From Pseudomonadota bacterium (lineage in GTDB: Bacteria; Desulfobacterota; Desulfobulbia; Desulfobulbales; Desulfurivibrionaceae): DNA of 64,000 bases. Shown one piece after another: positions 53,634-61,392 of this stretch. The first letter of the stretch is position 1. Each line of letters starts with the position of its first letter. The notes beneath the pieces are model-generated. The model saw nothing but the letters and a program-made list of their open reading frames with translations, made no database searches and was not told where the DNA came from. Location: NCBI GenBank assembly GCA_018830485.1, contig JAHJRQ010000022.1:1-64000 (forward strand), in the 5' to 3' direction. Position numbers and translations under genes: made by a program.

Positions 53634-54838
53634 AAAGTTTCAGAAAATACTCTGTGGGTATAGCGCTTCTCGCTATGTTGTCTCCATCGAATAGCGCCAT
53701 GGCCGGTTGCTGCGGGGAAGTGGCCGCCATCAATGTGGCAGCAAAAACTATTTCGGGCGCGATCGAATCTTCAGGGGCGTCCACTGATGGTGCAATCAGA
53801 GATTTGAAAAAAGACCTGAAAGAGGCCTTGGCGACAGCGGCCGACGCGATCAAAGGCGAGGCAACCAGGGTGGCGGGGGATGTGGCGGATAACCGGGATA
53901 AAAAACGAGTGGCCCTGGCTGGATCGGAAAACGCGGCCAGGGCGCAGCAGGATTATGGCATTTTGCCTCCGAATCCCTGTGACTCTCTAGCATCAGCCTC
54001 TGTCTCCGGGGCAGCGGCCAGAAGCGCGGCCCGGACCGCTGCGACCGAGCATGCTGGGTTCCGGATGCGCGGGCGGAACACCAGCTCCCCGGCCTCGGCC
54101 ACCTATACCACTTACTCGCGGCACAGGGAAAAGTACTGCGGGCCTGCCGACGTGGCGCAGAAGCGCTGCAGCTCCACATCCTCGTTGCCCGACGCGGACA
54201 TTGATCCACGATCCCTCACGCACGGCGCTGGCTTGCTGGGCAACCAGAGCTATGTCTTCAACCAGCAGCAGACGGAGGCCGCCAGGGCCTATGCCAGCAA
54301 TGTCGCGCAGGCGGTGCCCCGACCGGTTTTGCCGGGGAATCTTGAGAATACCGATCAGGGACGCGGGTACGAGGCCATGCGGCTGGCGGAGCAGGCAAAG
54401 TTGGGCCTGGCTGCCTCTGTTTTTACCGAGGCCATGGCCTGGCGGGCGCCGGCCGAGGTGAACGGCGTGTCACTCGCCCAGCATATCAAAAATATCTGGG
54501 CAAAGATGGGAGGAGTCTCTGTCCCCCAGGGAGTCGAGGATGCAATCAAATCCGGACAGGCGAGTCATTTCCTGTTGCAGCAGGCAGAGGTGGACCGTCG
54601 AGCCAACAACCCCGAGTGGTATTCGCAAATGGTGGCGGCTTCGCCGGCGGCCGTGAGCCGGGAAGAAGCCTTCATGCTGGCCAGATTGCTTGAGATGCTG
54701 CATCGCCTGGAGTTGCGCATAGAACGGCAAGAAATGCTGCTGGCCGGGATTCTCTCCGAAGCGGTCCGCGCCAATGGTGGCCAGATCGATTCCCAATACC
54801 GGGCGGCGACCAGCGTGCCGCCCAGTTCCAAAAAATAA
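53630..54838 (+). CDS. TraW-like exported conjugation protein (tentative)
   Basis: 402 aa from the ATG overlapping the previous stop. Signal peptide RKYSVGIALLAMLSPSNSAMAG, then a helical region (AKTISGAIESSGASTDGAIRDLKKDLKEALATAADAI). A central segment YCGPADVAQKRCSSTSSLPDADIDPRSLTHGAGLLG and a C-terminal SREEAFMLARLLEMLHRLELRIERQEMLLAGILSE recall conjugal-transfer proteins of the TraW type in IncI-like and DotA-bearing elements; I base that on pattern memory only. Strongest hint is the DotA/TraY gene in the same element. Confidence 0.55.
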   Translation: MKSFRKYSVGIALLAMLSPSNSAMAGCCGEVAAINVAAKTISGAIESSGASTDGAIRDLKKDLKEALATAADAIKGEATRVAGDVADNRDKKRVALAGSENAARAQQDYGILPPNPCDSLASASVSGAAARSAARTAATEHAGFRMRGRNTSSPASATYTTYSRHREKYCGPADVAQKRCSSTSSLPDADIDPRSLTHGAGLLGNQSYVFNQQQTEAARAYASNVAQAVPRPVLPGNLENTDQGRGYEAMRLAEQAKLGLAASVFTEAMAWRAPAEVNGVSLAQHIKNIWAKMGGVSVPQGVEDAIKSGQASHFLLQQAEVDRRANNPEWYSQMVAASPAAVSREEAFMLARLLEMLHRLELRIERQEMLLAGILSEAVRANGGQIDSQYRAATSVPPSSKK

Positions 54839-54852
54839 GGGAGGAAGCCGAC

Positions 54853-54996
54853 ATGGAAATGAAGAAATTTGAGGAAATGAAACTGATAGTGACCGGGGAT
54901 CCCGACCAGGATGCCGCGATCTTGGAATGGTTATTCCTGGCTGTTCTGGCGCCATGGTCCTTTGGCTGCCGGCCTTTGGTGTGGGATCGGTCATGA
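54853..54996 (+). CDS. 47-residue coupled leader-like ORF
   Basis: GGGAGG precedes the ATG by 8 nt. The peptide starts MEMKKFEEMKLIVTGDP and ends with a hydrophobic stretch (ILEWLFLAVLAPWSFG) and DRS. Its TGA overlaps the ATG of the next gene, so it may exist to couple translation. Too short to classify. Confidence 0.5.
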   Translation: MEMKKFEEMKLIVTGDPDQDAAILEWLFLAVLAPWSFGCRPLVWDRS

Positions 54997-55301
54997 AGAC
55001 TTTCGTCATCGGTAAAACCGAGTTTTTGGCTGAAAACCGCTTCGGTAATGTGCTGATCAACCCCAAATTGCCGAAAAATTTCGAGTGCACGGATAACCAA
55101 AAACGACCGGCGGAGCAACTGGAAAAGTGGTGGGGGAGGCCATACCTTGAGGTTGAAATTGAAGATCCGGAGCAATGGCCTGATGGCGTGTTCTACTGCG
55201 TATATTGTCTGGATGGTGGTGTCTGGGATCGCCCAACATTGTGGGGGCGTTTTGGAAGCTTGCATGAAGCATTGCAATGTATCGAGCGCGGTCCGGCGTA
55301 G
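54993..55301 (+). CDS. Hypothetical protein
   Basis: 102 aa from the ATG overlapping the short ORF's stop. KTFVIGKTEFLAENRFGNVLINPKLPKNFECTD then WWGRPYLEVEIEDPEQWPDGVFYCVYCLDGGVWDRPTLWG, ending SLHEALQCIERG. Compact, aromatic, three cysteines. No family recognised. Last plus-strand gene of the element, before the convergent terminator. Confidence 0.6.
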   Translation: MKTFVIGKTEFLAENRFGNVLINPKLPKNFECTDNQKRPAEQLEKWWGRPYLEVEIEDPEQWPDGVFYCVYCLDGGVWDRPTLWGRFGSLHEALQCIERGPA

Positions 55302-55318
55302 CGGAAGTCCTGATAATC

Positions 55319-55353
55319 AAAGGGCGGTTCGGGGATTCCCCGGCCGCCCTTTT
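55319..55353. terminator. Bidirectional terminator between the two gene blocks of the element
   Basis: AAAGGGCGG..CGGGG and CCCCG.CCGCCCTTTT form a 14-bp stem with ATT loop and T/A runs on both sides, placed between the convergent genes ending at 55301 and 55378. Confidence 0.9.
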
Positions 55354-55377
55354 CTATTCCACTCTGCATTTCTTTTC

Positions 55378-56139
55378 CTAAACGACTTTCTCCATGGGGT
55401 TCCCGCACGAGGTACAGAATTTAACAGTCGCAGACTGTCGATTGCCGCATTCGGTACAAAAGACATCGGCTTCTTGTGGTTGAGCTTGCGTTACAGGGCC
55501 GGAAGCCACAGAGGCATCGCTCTTCTTGCGTCGCAAGAAAAAAAAGCCCAACCCTGCCACCATTAGAAGCAGAGCACCAACACCTATACCTACAATGACA
55601 ACAGGAAAAGCCGTGGCGGTGGCAGTTGCCGTGAGCGTTTTGTCGCCACGACCACCCCATACATTCGCCCCGGTTTCAAATTTCCAACGAACCGTCTGCG
55701 AATCAATTTTTTCGCCGTTGGTTTCGTCAACCTCTCCTGGGAATTTGACTGTGACCTCGACGGGAACAGGATCATTAATACGCCAGCGGCCATTAAAAAT
55801 GTAGCGGGTCCGCGGCGTGCCGTCCTTTTCGATTTCACACTCATAGCCCCGTGTGTCATTCCGCAGTTCTGAGAGGTTTTTGACTGTTCTCTGGCTCACA
55901 ATTGCCGTGTTGCCAGATTCGACCTCCTTGACAGAAACAACAGCATTTGGAGCATCTTTTTTGATTCGTCGTTCCAGATCAGGCACGACGAGTGCGGCAA
56001 AATCCTTCTGGACGATGATGGAAAGCATCGATTCCGCAGAGCCATCGGTCTTGATGGTTATCAGCTCTTTGACTTCCACACACCCGGAAAGGAACAGAAC
56101 GATACCCGCCAACAAAAAATAGAGTATTTTCCTCGGCAT
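55378..56139 (-). CDS. LppM-like lipoprotein with C-terminal membrane helix and zinc ribbon
   Basis: 253 aa from the ATG at 56139, which overlaps the previous stop (TGATG). Lipobox LFLSGC after a short signal; then an LppM/DUF3153-like domain (VKELITIKTDGSAESMLSIIVQKDF ... YIFNGRWRINDPVPVEVTVKFPGE), a second membrane helix (VVIVGIGVGALLLMVAGLGFFFLRRKK) and a C-terminal zinc ribbon FCTECGNRQSATVKFCTSCGN. So the ribbon would face the cytoplasm while the folded domain is outside. Fourth gene of the minus-strand cargo operon. Confidence 0.7.
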   Translation of the reverse strand: MPRKILYFLLAGIVLFLSGCVEVKELITIKTDGSAESMLSIIVQKDFAALVVPDLERRIKKDAPNAVVSVKEVESGNTAIVSQRTVKNLSELRNDTRGYECEIEKDGTPRTRYIFNGRWRINDPVPVEVTVKFPGEVDETNGEKIDSQTVRWKFETGANVWGGRGDKTLTATATATAFPVVIVGIGVGALLLMVAGLGFFFLRRKKSDASVASGPVTQAQPQEADVFCTECGNRQSATVKFCTSCGNPMEKVV

Positions 56140-57212
56140 CAGTTCACCTTCTGCCCACACTCGCCGCAAAATGTATCGGCTGAAGTAAGCGTTGCCCCGC
56201 AGGCACTACAAGTTTTCTTGGTCGCTGTGGCGGCGGCCGTCTGCCTTTGTTCCTGAGCCTGCTGCGCATGTTGTTTGGCGCGCTCATGTACTTCTTCCGC
56301 CTTTTTCTTCGCTTGTGCCAGCCCATCGGACAACATGGCTTCGGTAGAGGACGAATCTATTCCCTCGGACAACTTGAGATAAATAAGATTAACCCCCATC
56401 AGATAAACGGAAAAAACCGCAGCCGCCGCGACACCAAAGATAACTGCCCCGGCAAAGAGGGTGGCGGTCAAATATCCGTTCCCTCCTCCGCCCATGTAAA
56501 ATCCACCAAATAGACTAGACAAATTCATCAGGTGGAAATCCATCACCCCCCCAACCACACCCCCCACTTGAAAAAGCGAGACAGAAAGTATGCCGAAAAT
56601 TACCGCACTAACAAACGCAACCAGAATACCGAGCAACAAAAAATTGACAATCGCTTCGACGGGCCGCTTGCCAGCAATCGCCACAAGACGAGCGATGGCA
56701 GCCATGATCGAGTGCCCTTCCCAAACAGCCGGAAAAGCGAGACCAAGGGCCGCCATGATGCCGATCGTTATCAGCGCGGTTGCAATAATTGCCACCGGGA
56801 AAGTGATTGCGAAAAGCGCTACTCCCAGGCCCGGAATCTTGCAAAGGAAAAATACTAATGCCCAAACCAACCAATAGACGGCCACTGCCAGCAGGGCCAT
56901 GACCGAAATAGCCAGAACCTTCACAAAACTGGCGGCTCCGGCAAAGAATGCCGTAATTATCGCTGGCGGCTCCAAGCCGCGTGCGACATCCATCAACACT
57001 ACTCCGGCCGCACAGATGCCGAACAACCACACCAACGCCGAAAGAAGACCAACAACGGCTATCATCACTCCAGAGGCCGTGGCCATTCCCAACCAAAACA
57101 GGAAAGCCGCCAGCAGTCCAGTGCCGATCAATAACACAATAGCTCGCCAGTTTGTCAGCCCGTCAAGGGCACGCAACAGATCACCATGCTTCGCGTTTGT
57201 AGCGGTATTCAT
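56139..57212 (-). CDS. Polytopic membrane protein with C-terminal zinc ribbon
   Basis: 357 aa. Six or more helices (AIVLLIGTGLLAAFLFWLGMA; VMIAVVGLLSALVWLFGICAAGVVLM; VLAISVMALLAVAVYWLVWALVFFL; ALFAITFPVAIIATALITIGIM; NFLLLGILVAFVSAVIFGILS; LFAGAVIFGVAAAAVFSVYLM) with a coiled stretch (AQAQKKAEEVHERAKQHAQQAQEQ-like) and a terminal CSACGATLTSADTFCGECG zinc ribbon. Function unknown. Coupled by TGATG to the lipoprotein gene downstream. Confidence 0.75.
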   Translation of the reverse strand: MNTATNAKHGDLLRALDGLTNWRAIVLLIGTGLLAAFLFWLGMATASGVMIAVVGLLSALVWLFGICAAGVVLMDVARGLEPPAIITAFFAGAASFVKVLAISVMALLAVAVYWLVWALVFFLCKIPGLGVALFAITFPVAIIATALITIGIMAALGLAFPAVWEGHSIMAAIARLVAIAGKRPVEAIVNFLLLGILVAFVSAVIFGILSVSLFQVGGVVGGVMDFHLMNLSSLFGGFYMGGGGNGYLTATLFAGAVIFGVAAAAVFSVYLMGVNLIYLKLSEGIDSSSTEAMLSDGLAQAKKKAEEVHERAKQHAQQAQEQRQTAAATATKKTCSACGATLTSADTFCGECGQKVN

Positions 57213-57282
57213 TCATTCTCCAGTCTATTGTTGGTTCTGGTTAACAGACTATAAACTACACACCCTCGATTTTCCGTTTAGG

Positions 57283-57900
57283 TCAACCCACTGCGAAGGG
57301 GGTCTTCGATGTTTTGGTGATTTGGCCGTCGGTGATGGTGGTTACAAGCGTGTAATTACCCTTGGGAAGATCCTTGGGAAGATTGACCTTCGCTGTAGAA
57401 GTGTGTGTCCCCTGTTCACGCATTACTTTCCGCTCCGAAAGATCAAACGATTCTTGCTCACCCACAAGGACTCGCCGTTCGGTAATCGCAACCTGCTGCT
57501 CCTTGTTCGGAGAAAGTGTCGTGTATTGCACGCTTGAATCTATCGCCGATCCTGGTGCAACACGATCTGGCGTAGCGGAAGCACTTTCCACTTCAAGCTT
57601 TGCGACCTTTTCGTCGTATTGATATTTTTTTGCTGCTTCAGCACGGGTGGCATTTTGTTGATCAATATAGCTGCCAACCAACCCTCCGACTACCGCGCCA
57701 ATCGCCGCACCGATCAAAGTTGCCTTAGTATTCCCGCCGATAAGTTGTCCGGCGATCGCCCCTATTGCCGCACCCGAACCAGCCCCAAAGAGACCTCCTC
57801 GCTCTGCGGAAGGGGTAGTCGCCACACATCCGGCGGTTTGAGTGCCGACCATTAGAACGATAAGAGCAAATACCGCATTTTTTCTAATGCATTTTTTCAT
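57283..57900 (-). CDS. Glycine-zipper lipoprotein
   Basis: 205 aa. Lipoprotein signal with TQTAGC as lipobox, then a glycine-zipper segment (GGLFGAGSGAAIGAIAGQLIGG, AAIGAVVGGLVGSYID) like Rcs/OmpA-like surface lipoproteins, then a beta-rich C-terminus (KVNLPKDLPKGNYTLVTTI). Third-from-last gene of the cargo operon. Likely outer-membrane associated. The ribosome-binding site is GGAGGAAT just before the ATG at 57900. Confidence 0.78.
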   Translation of the reverse strand: MKKCIRKNAVFALIVLMVGTQTAGCVATTPSAERGGLFGAGSGAAIGAIAGQLIGGNTKATLIGAAIGAVVGGLVGSYIDQQNATRAEAAKKYQYDEKVAKLEVESASATPDRVAPGSAIDSSVQYTTLSPNKEQQVAITERRVLVGEQESFDLSERKVMREQGTHTSTAKVNLPKDLPKGNYTLVTTITDGQITKTSKTPFAVG

Positions 57901-57916
57901 AATTCCTCCGGGGATG

Positions 57917-58954
57917 TTATTCTACAATAAAGACTTTATCTTTGATTGGTCCAACAGCTCCGAACTGCCGCGCAATATCAAACGCTCGATCCTTTTCCGC
58001 GACACTCTTGACGGAGCCCTTCAGGGTAACAACAAAATCATCACTGACCTGAGCCGTGATTCCGTTAATCCCGCTAGCACGCAAGTTCCGGCCTATTTCG
58101 CCCTCCATTTTGGCGGGATCGCGCTTCTGAGGAGCCGGTGGTGGAACGGCGACGGTCTGCTGAGGCTGGCGACTTGGAGACGGAGTGGCAATAGGTGTCT
58201 CGGATCGCACCTTGGGCATGACAATTTTTAAAGCTGCGGCATCAACTCCTGTTACACCGTCATGGCCGCGAGCAATGCCGACCGCTTTCTCTTTTTCTTC
58301 CTTACTGGCAACCGTACCTCTGAGATCGGCATGCAGCTTGTCATCTACACTTGCCATTACCACCGCAAGACCAGCCGTGCGCAATTCCTGATTGAGTCCT
58401 CTCTCAACCTGTGCGGGATCATGCGTTGGTGCAGCAGGAGATGGGGCCGCAACGGCGGGTGGTTCTTGAAGCTTAACAGCGGGAGGGGCTACAGGTGCTT
58501 GCGTTTTGGGTTTTGAAGTAGTCTCGGCCTCTGTTGCCGCTTTTGCTGGCTCACCAGAATTCTTTTTCGTCCAATAATAATAGCCACCTGCCCCGGCTAC
58601 GAGTAGCAGCACGATAACGATTCCGATGACCACCGGAGCCTTGGAGGATGACTTGATTTCTTGAGGAGGCGGAACTGGAATGACGGGCGTTTGAGTCGCC
58701 TTGGGTGGAGGTGGCGCGACAGGTGGGGGCGAGCTGACTGGGGCAGACTGACTGGCCTGCGCCGCTTGAGGCTTTGCTTCAAACGCATAACCGTCCCGCT
58801 TGCAGAATTTGGCTGCAACGGGATTTTCTGCCCCGCATTGAGGGCAAATTTTGGTTGGGATCGAAGCCGGGCTCTCCGCTGAAATCGGAGCTCCACATTG
58901 CTTGCAAAATTTTGATGTCCCTTGAATCTCCGCGTTGCATTTCTTGCAATTCAT
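57917..58954 (-). CDS. Zinc-ribbon, transmembrane, double BON-domain protein
   Basis: 345 aa from the ATG at 58954 (GAGGG upstream). Order: two zinc ribbons (CKKCNAEIQGTSKFCKQCG; CPQCGAENPVAAKFCKRDG, whose last Cys is replaced by Asp), a Pro-rich linker, one membrane helix (APVVIGIVIVLLLVAGAGGYYYW), a Pro/Ala-rich spacer and two BON domains (VERGLNQELRTAGLAVVMASVDDKLHADLRGTV; MEGEIGRNLRASGINGITAQVSDDFVVTLKGSV). BON domains bind phospholipid surfaces. First gene of the four-gene cargo operon. Confidence 0.8.
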   Translation of the reverse strand: MNCKKCNAEIQGTSKFCKQCGAPISAESPASIPTKICPQCGAENPVAAKFCKRDGYAFEAKPQAAQASQSAPVSSPPPVAPPPPKATQTPVIPVPPPQEIKSSSKAPVVIGIVIVLLLVAGAGGYYYWTKKNSGEPAKAATEAETTSKPKTQAPVAPPAVKLQEPPAVAAPSPAAPTHDPAQVERGLNQELRTAGLAVVMASVDDKLHADLRGTVASKEEKEKAVGIARGHDGVTGVDAAALKIVMPKVRSETPIATPSPSRQPQQTVAVPPPAPQKRDPAKMEGEIGRNLRASGINGITAQVSDDFVVTLKGSVKSVAEKDRAFDIARQFGAVGPIKDKVFIVE

Positions 58955-59120
58955 GAAGCCATAGCCCTCTAGTTGAAGTTGCAACCCCCGCTCCGGATAA
59001 ACAAATTATGATTTTCTACCTCTAACAGACAAAAACTGTCAATCTTTATATTGAAGCTCCAAGCAAAGGATAATTGCCCGGTTACAGCCTCGTGACCAAA
59101 TAAAATTGATGCCAAATGCT

Positions 59121-59155
59121 AAAAAAGCTCCCTGAGTTAATCGGGGAGCTTTTTT
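59121..59155. terminator. Bidirectional terminator upstream of the cargo operon
   Basis: AAAAAAGCTCCCTGA and TCGGGGAGCTTTTTT form a 15-bp stem (one G-U) with GTTAA loop and T/A runs. It would end transcripts from the two small paralogues and isolate the zinc-ribbon operon. Confidence 0.88.
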
Positions 59156-59191
59156 GTTTATTCGAAACACCATATATCATACGGTGCGGGA

Positions 59192-59226
59192 TTGCGGGCC
59201 ATATTTCCGCCCGATATCACGCAAAC
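59192..59226. repeat. 33-bp dispersed repeat, copy 1
   Basis: TTGCGGGCCATATTTCCGCC then CGATATCACGCAAAC. It contains the inverted pair CGGGC/GCCCG and a GATATC core. It lies 7 nt past the end of the first paralogue. Confidence 0.75.
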
Positions 59227-59232
59227 TTACTA

Positions 59233-59781
59233 CTAATAAAGCAATTCAATCCCGTACAACCCCTTTTTCCATCGTTTGTAATCTGACCGCCAGGTTCGCA
59301 AGTCGCCGGGAACATCTCCCGGCAGCGGCGCCGGGCATGCTCGTGGGGCAGTTTCTGCAATATGTCGGCGGTAGGGTTCTTGATCCTCGGGCGGCAACTC
59401 CGAAATCAGCACCGAACACTCCCTGATTTTTTCACCTACAAGTTTCATTTTTGGCACAACCAATCGGATTTCATCTAGCAACCAGGCGACGTTGGCCTCC
59501 GTCGATTCCGGCGTAAAGCCATTCACATTGACTCGACCACTCTCATAGTCGGCCTGTGAAGGGATGCCCCAGCAGTCCACGATGATATGAATTTTGGCGG
59601 CCATTTCAGCTTCTTCGCCCCACATCCGGCAGACCTCTCTAATTCCTTCCGCATGGTGGCGGTGGCAGCGGTGGTCCTGGCCATATTCTTTAAAGAGCGC
59701 ATCGAGCCATTTGTGGACTTCCTTCCACTCGCGGCCAAGCAGTTTTTGGCAATCTGCGCAGTGTTCGTACAGGTAAGCCAT
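59233..59781 (-). CDS. DUF6915-like small protein (paralogue A)
   Basis: 182 aa. The N-terminal 110 residues (MAYLYEHCADCQKLLGREWKEVHKWLDALFKEYG, then HRCHRHHAEGIREVC) match paralogue B at 59975 with over 50% identity, and the HRHHAEGI signature recalls DUF6915 proteins found on mobile elements. The C-terminal 70 residues are unique (ELPPEDQEPYRRHIAETAPRA). The His/Cys-rich HRCHRHH suggests metal binding. Function unknown. Followed by a repeat copy. Confidence 0.65.
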   Translation of the reverse strand: MAYLYEHCADCQKLLGREWKEVHKWLDALFKEYGQDHRCHRHHAEGIREVCRMWGEEAEMAAKIHIIVDCWGIPSQADYESGRVNVNGFTPESTEANVAWLLDEIRLVVPKMKLVGEKIRECSVLISELPPEDQEPYRRHIAETAPRACPAPLPGDVPGDLRTWRSDYKRWKKGLYGIELLY

Positions 59782-59828
59782 CTTTTTACAAGATCCTCTC
59801 TTTTGCCAAACTGTTATACTGCGTGTGG

Positions 59829-59863
59829 TTGCGGGCCATTTTTCCGCCCGATATCACGCAAAT
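59829..59863. repeat. 33-bp dispersed repeat, copy 2
   Basis: TTGCGGGCCATTTTTCCGCC then CGATATCACGCAAAT; identical to copy 1 but for two bases. A half copy (TTTCCGCCCGGTATAAC) follows at 59863-59880. Confidence 0.78.
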
Positions 59864-59911
59864 TTCCGCCCGGTATAACACCGGAGCCTCAAACCCTTAT
59901 TCTGCGGGGAA

Positions 59912-59947
59912 TTGAGGTCTATCTTTCCGCCCGATATCACGCGAAAC
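59912..59947. repeat. 33-bp dispersed repeat, copy 3
   Basis: Right part TTTCCGCCCGATATCACGCG identical; left part diverged (TTGAGGTCTATC). Confidence 0.7.
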
Positions 59948-59974
59948 TCATTCAGTTTATGAAATCGCAAATCC

Positions 59975-60343
59975 TTACCCAGAGAGTGTTTGCGGGCCAT
60001 TTTTCCGCCCAACATCACGCTCATTCCGGATTTCTTGAATCATCTTCCATGCTTCTTCCCAAGTCGAGTCTTCTTCTTGGCCGAGCTGATTGACGAAACA
60101 ATTTTCATAATCGGCCTTGCTGGGTATGCCCCAGCAGTCAACGAGGATATGAATCTTGGCTGCAAGTGCGGCTTCATCACCCAATTTCTGCCGAATTTCC
60201 TCGATCCCCTCAATATGGTGCCGTTGACAGCGGTGCGCCGGGCCGAATTCTGTGAAAAATTCATCAAGCCACAAGTGGACTTCCTCCCAATCTCTTCCGA
60301 TCCAGCGCTCACAGTCGTAGCAATGTTCGTATAGGTGGGCCAT
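59975..60343 (-). CDS. DUF6915-like small protein (paralogue B)
   Basis: 122 aa. MAHLYEHCYDCERWIGRDWEEVHLWLDEFFTEFGPAHRCQRHHIEGIEEIRQKLGDEAALAAKIHILVDCWGIPSKADY parallels paralogue A throughout. The last 12 residues (GRKNGPQTLSG end) are read from a copy of the 33-bp repeat, so the gene end was created by, or invaded by, the repeat. Ribosome-binding site weak. Unknown function; small relaxed domain with CRHH-like metal ligands. Confidence 0.62.
   Translation of the reverse strand: MAHLYEHCYDCERWIGRDWEEVHLWLDEFFTEFGPAHRCQRHHIEGIEEIRQKLGDEAALAAKIHILVDCWGIPSKADYENCFVNQLGQEEDSTWEEAWKMIQEIRNERDVGRKNGPQTLSG
59990..60020. repeat. 33-bp dispersed repeat, copy 4
   Basis: TTGCGGGCCATTTTTCCGCC then CAACATCACGC. 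It overlaps the 3' end of the second paralogue's coding sequence. Confidence 0.72.
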
Positions 60344-60699
60344 TTCCGTATCAACTCATTTTTTTGTGATACTTACGTAAAAAGACCGAAGGTCGTGTTG
60401 CCCGGCGCCGCCGGCCGGGGAAGGTGGCAGAAGGAAGCGGCCGCTCGTGGCCCTCGGGGCCGCGTGTAGGTCGCCGCTGGTTTGGAGGGCAGGGGGGAAA
60501 GCTGGCTCGAAGAGGAAAACGGCTCTTAGGGCATCTCAAGCCCCTTTTGCCCTTGGGGTGCATTCCCCTTTCAAAAGCAAAAAGGTCGGCAAGGCGAACC
60601 TGTACCGGCCTTGCAAGCGCGCATAGCGCGTAGAGTGTTTCAGGCGGCATCTCGCAGGGTGATCACCCTTTCAAGGCCACCGGCAGATCCCCCGGCGCG
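60344..60699. other. GC-rich stretch without a supported gene
   Basis: About 355 nt. A 99-codon frame on the minus strand (60351-60650) has a strongly biased Arg/Pro composition and no ribosome-binding site, so I do not call it. The region may include an RNA or a decayed gene; I see no clear hairpin series or repeats. Confidence 0.4.
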
Positions 60700-61032
60700 C
60701 TATTTGTGGAGAGTTGGAGCATGCTTCGTCGGCGCAATATATTGGCGAACCGTGATCTCTCCTTCTCGCTTGCGAGTTTGGGCGATGTCAAAACTGTTCT
60801 GCATGCGCATTAGCGTATCCATTGGCACTCCGAAAGCCTTCTCAATACGCAGAGCCATCTCGGGCGAAAGCCGGGCACGTTCGTTAAGCAGCGCTGACAA
60901 AGCCGCCCGCGTTACGCCCAGAACATGAGCTGCGCCTGTCACCGTCAGGCCAAGAGGGTCAACAACCTCGTTTTTCACAAACCCACCGGGGTGAGCGGGG
61001 GCCTTCATTCTGATGCCTTGTGTGGTGCCCAT
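60700..61032 (-). CDS. higA: HigA-type antitoxin (XRE/Xre-HigA)
   Basis: 110 aa from the ATG at 61032 (AAGGAG 6 nt upstream); two earlier ATGs are inside or before that site. MKAPAHPGGFVKNEVVDPLGLTVTGAAHVLGVTRAALSALLNERARLSPEMALRIEKAFG is the classic HigA helix-turn-helix (N-terminal HPG). It represses the operon and binds HigB. The toxin stop lies 10 nt upstream. Confidence 0.9.
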   Translation of the reverse strand: MGTTQGIRMKAPAHPGGFVKNEVVDPLGLTVTGAAHVLGVTRAALSALLNERARLSPEMALRIEKAFGVPMDTLMRMQNSFDIAQTRKREGEITVRQYIAPTKHAPTLHK

Positions 61033-61042
61033 GACCATCTCC

Positions 61043-61333
61043 TTAGTGGTAGTCTTCATAGTCCAGGTCGATGATTTCGATCATTGCCTGGTTGATCCGA
61101 AACGTGAGCCGCCAGTTTTTTGTGATGGACAGGCTCCAGGTGCCTTTTCGGTCACCCGCCAACTGGTGCGCTCGCCAACTTGGGATTGTCCGAAGTTCGT
61201 TCTCTTGCTCCATGTCTTGAAGAAAAGAGATAATGCGCCGGAGTTTCGGCGCGATGGCGGGCTGAATGCCACTCGGGTCATCATCCTCGATGAAGCGGAG
61301 CAATCCCTTGTGCAGAACGTTTCTAATTTTCAT
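61043..61333 (-). CDS. higB: HigB-type toxin (RelE superfamily mRNA interferase)
   Basis: 96 aa. RelE/HigB fold: KIRNVLHKGLLRFIEDDDPSGIQPAIAPKLRRIISFLQDM, then GDRKGTWSLSITKNWRLTFRI and DLDYEDYH. Toxin-first order is normal for higBA. The predicted -10 ends 5 nt before the ATG, so the message seems almost leaderless. Provides stability to the element by post-segregational killing. Confidence 0.9.
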   Translation of the reverse strand: MKIRNVLHKGLLRFIEDDDPSGIQPAIAPKLRRIISFLQDMEQENELRTIPSWRAHQLAGDRKGTWSLSITKNWRLTFRINQAMIEIIDLDYEDYH

Positions 61334-61338
61334 GAGCT

Positions 61339-61376
61339 ATAATAACACGCATCGACGTACTGTGTCAAGCGACACA
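61339..61376 (-). promoter_or_regulatory. higBA promoter with overlapping palindromic operator
   Basis: On the minus strand TTGACA (61363-61368) and TATTAT (61339-61344) with an 18-nt spacer. The palindrome TGTGTC-gctt-GACACA (61361-61376) overlaps the -35, a likely HigA site. Confidence 0.6.
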
Positions 61377-61392
61377 ATACAGTAATCTTCCT

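Noticed and set aside
59192-60020. CRISPR array
   Set aside because: Only four full copies at unequal distances with genes between them and no cas genes; not a spacer-repeat pattern.
59192-60020. Integron attC sites
   Set aside because: No RYYYAAC/GTTRRRY boxes and no integron integrase; only the gene-plus-repeat layout is similar.
60351-60650. 99-codon minus-strand frame in the GC-rich gap
   Set aside because: Arg/Pro-biased, no ribosome-binding site, no resemblance to a known domain.
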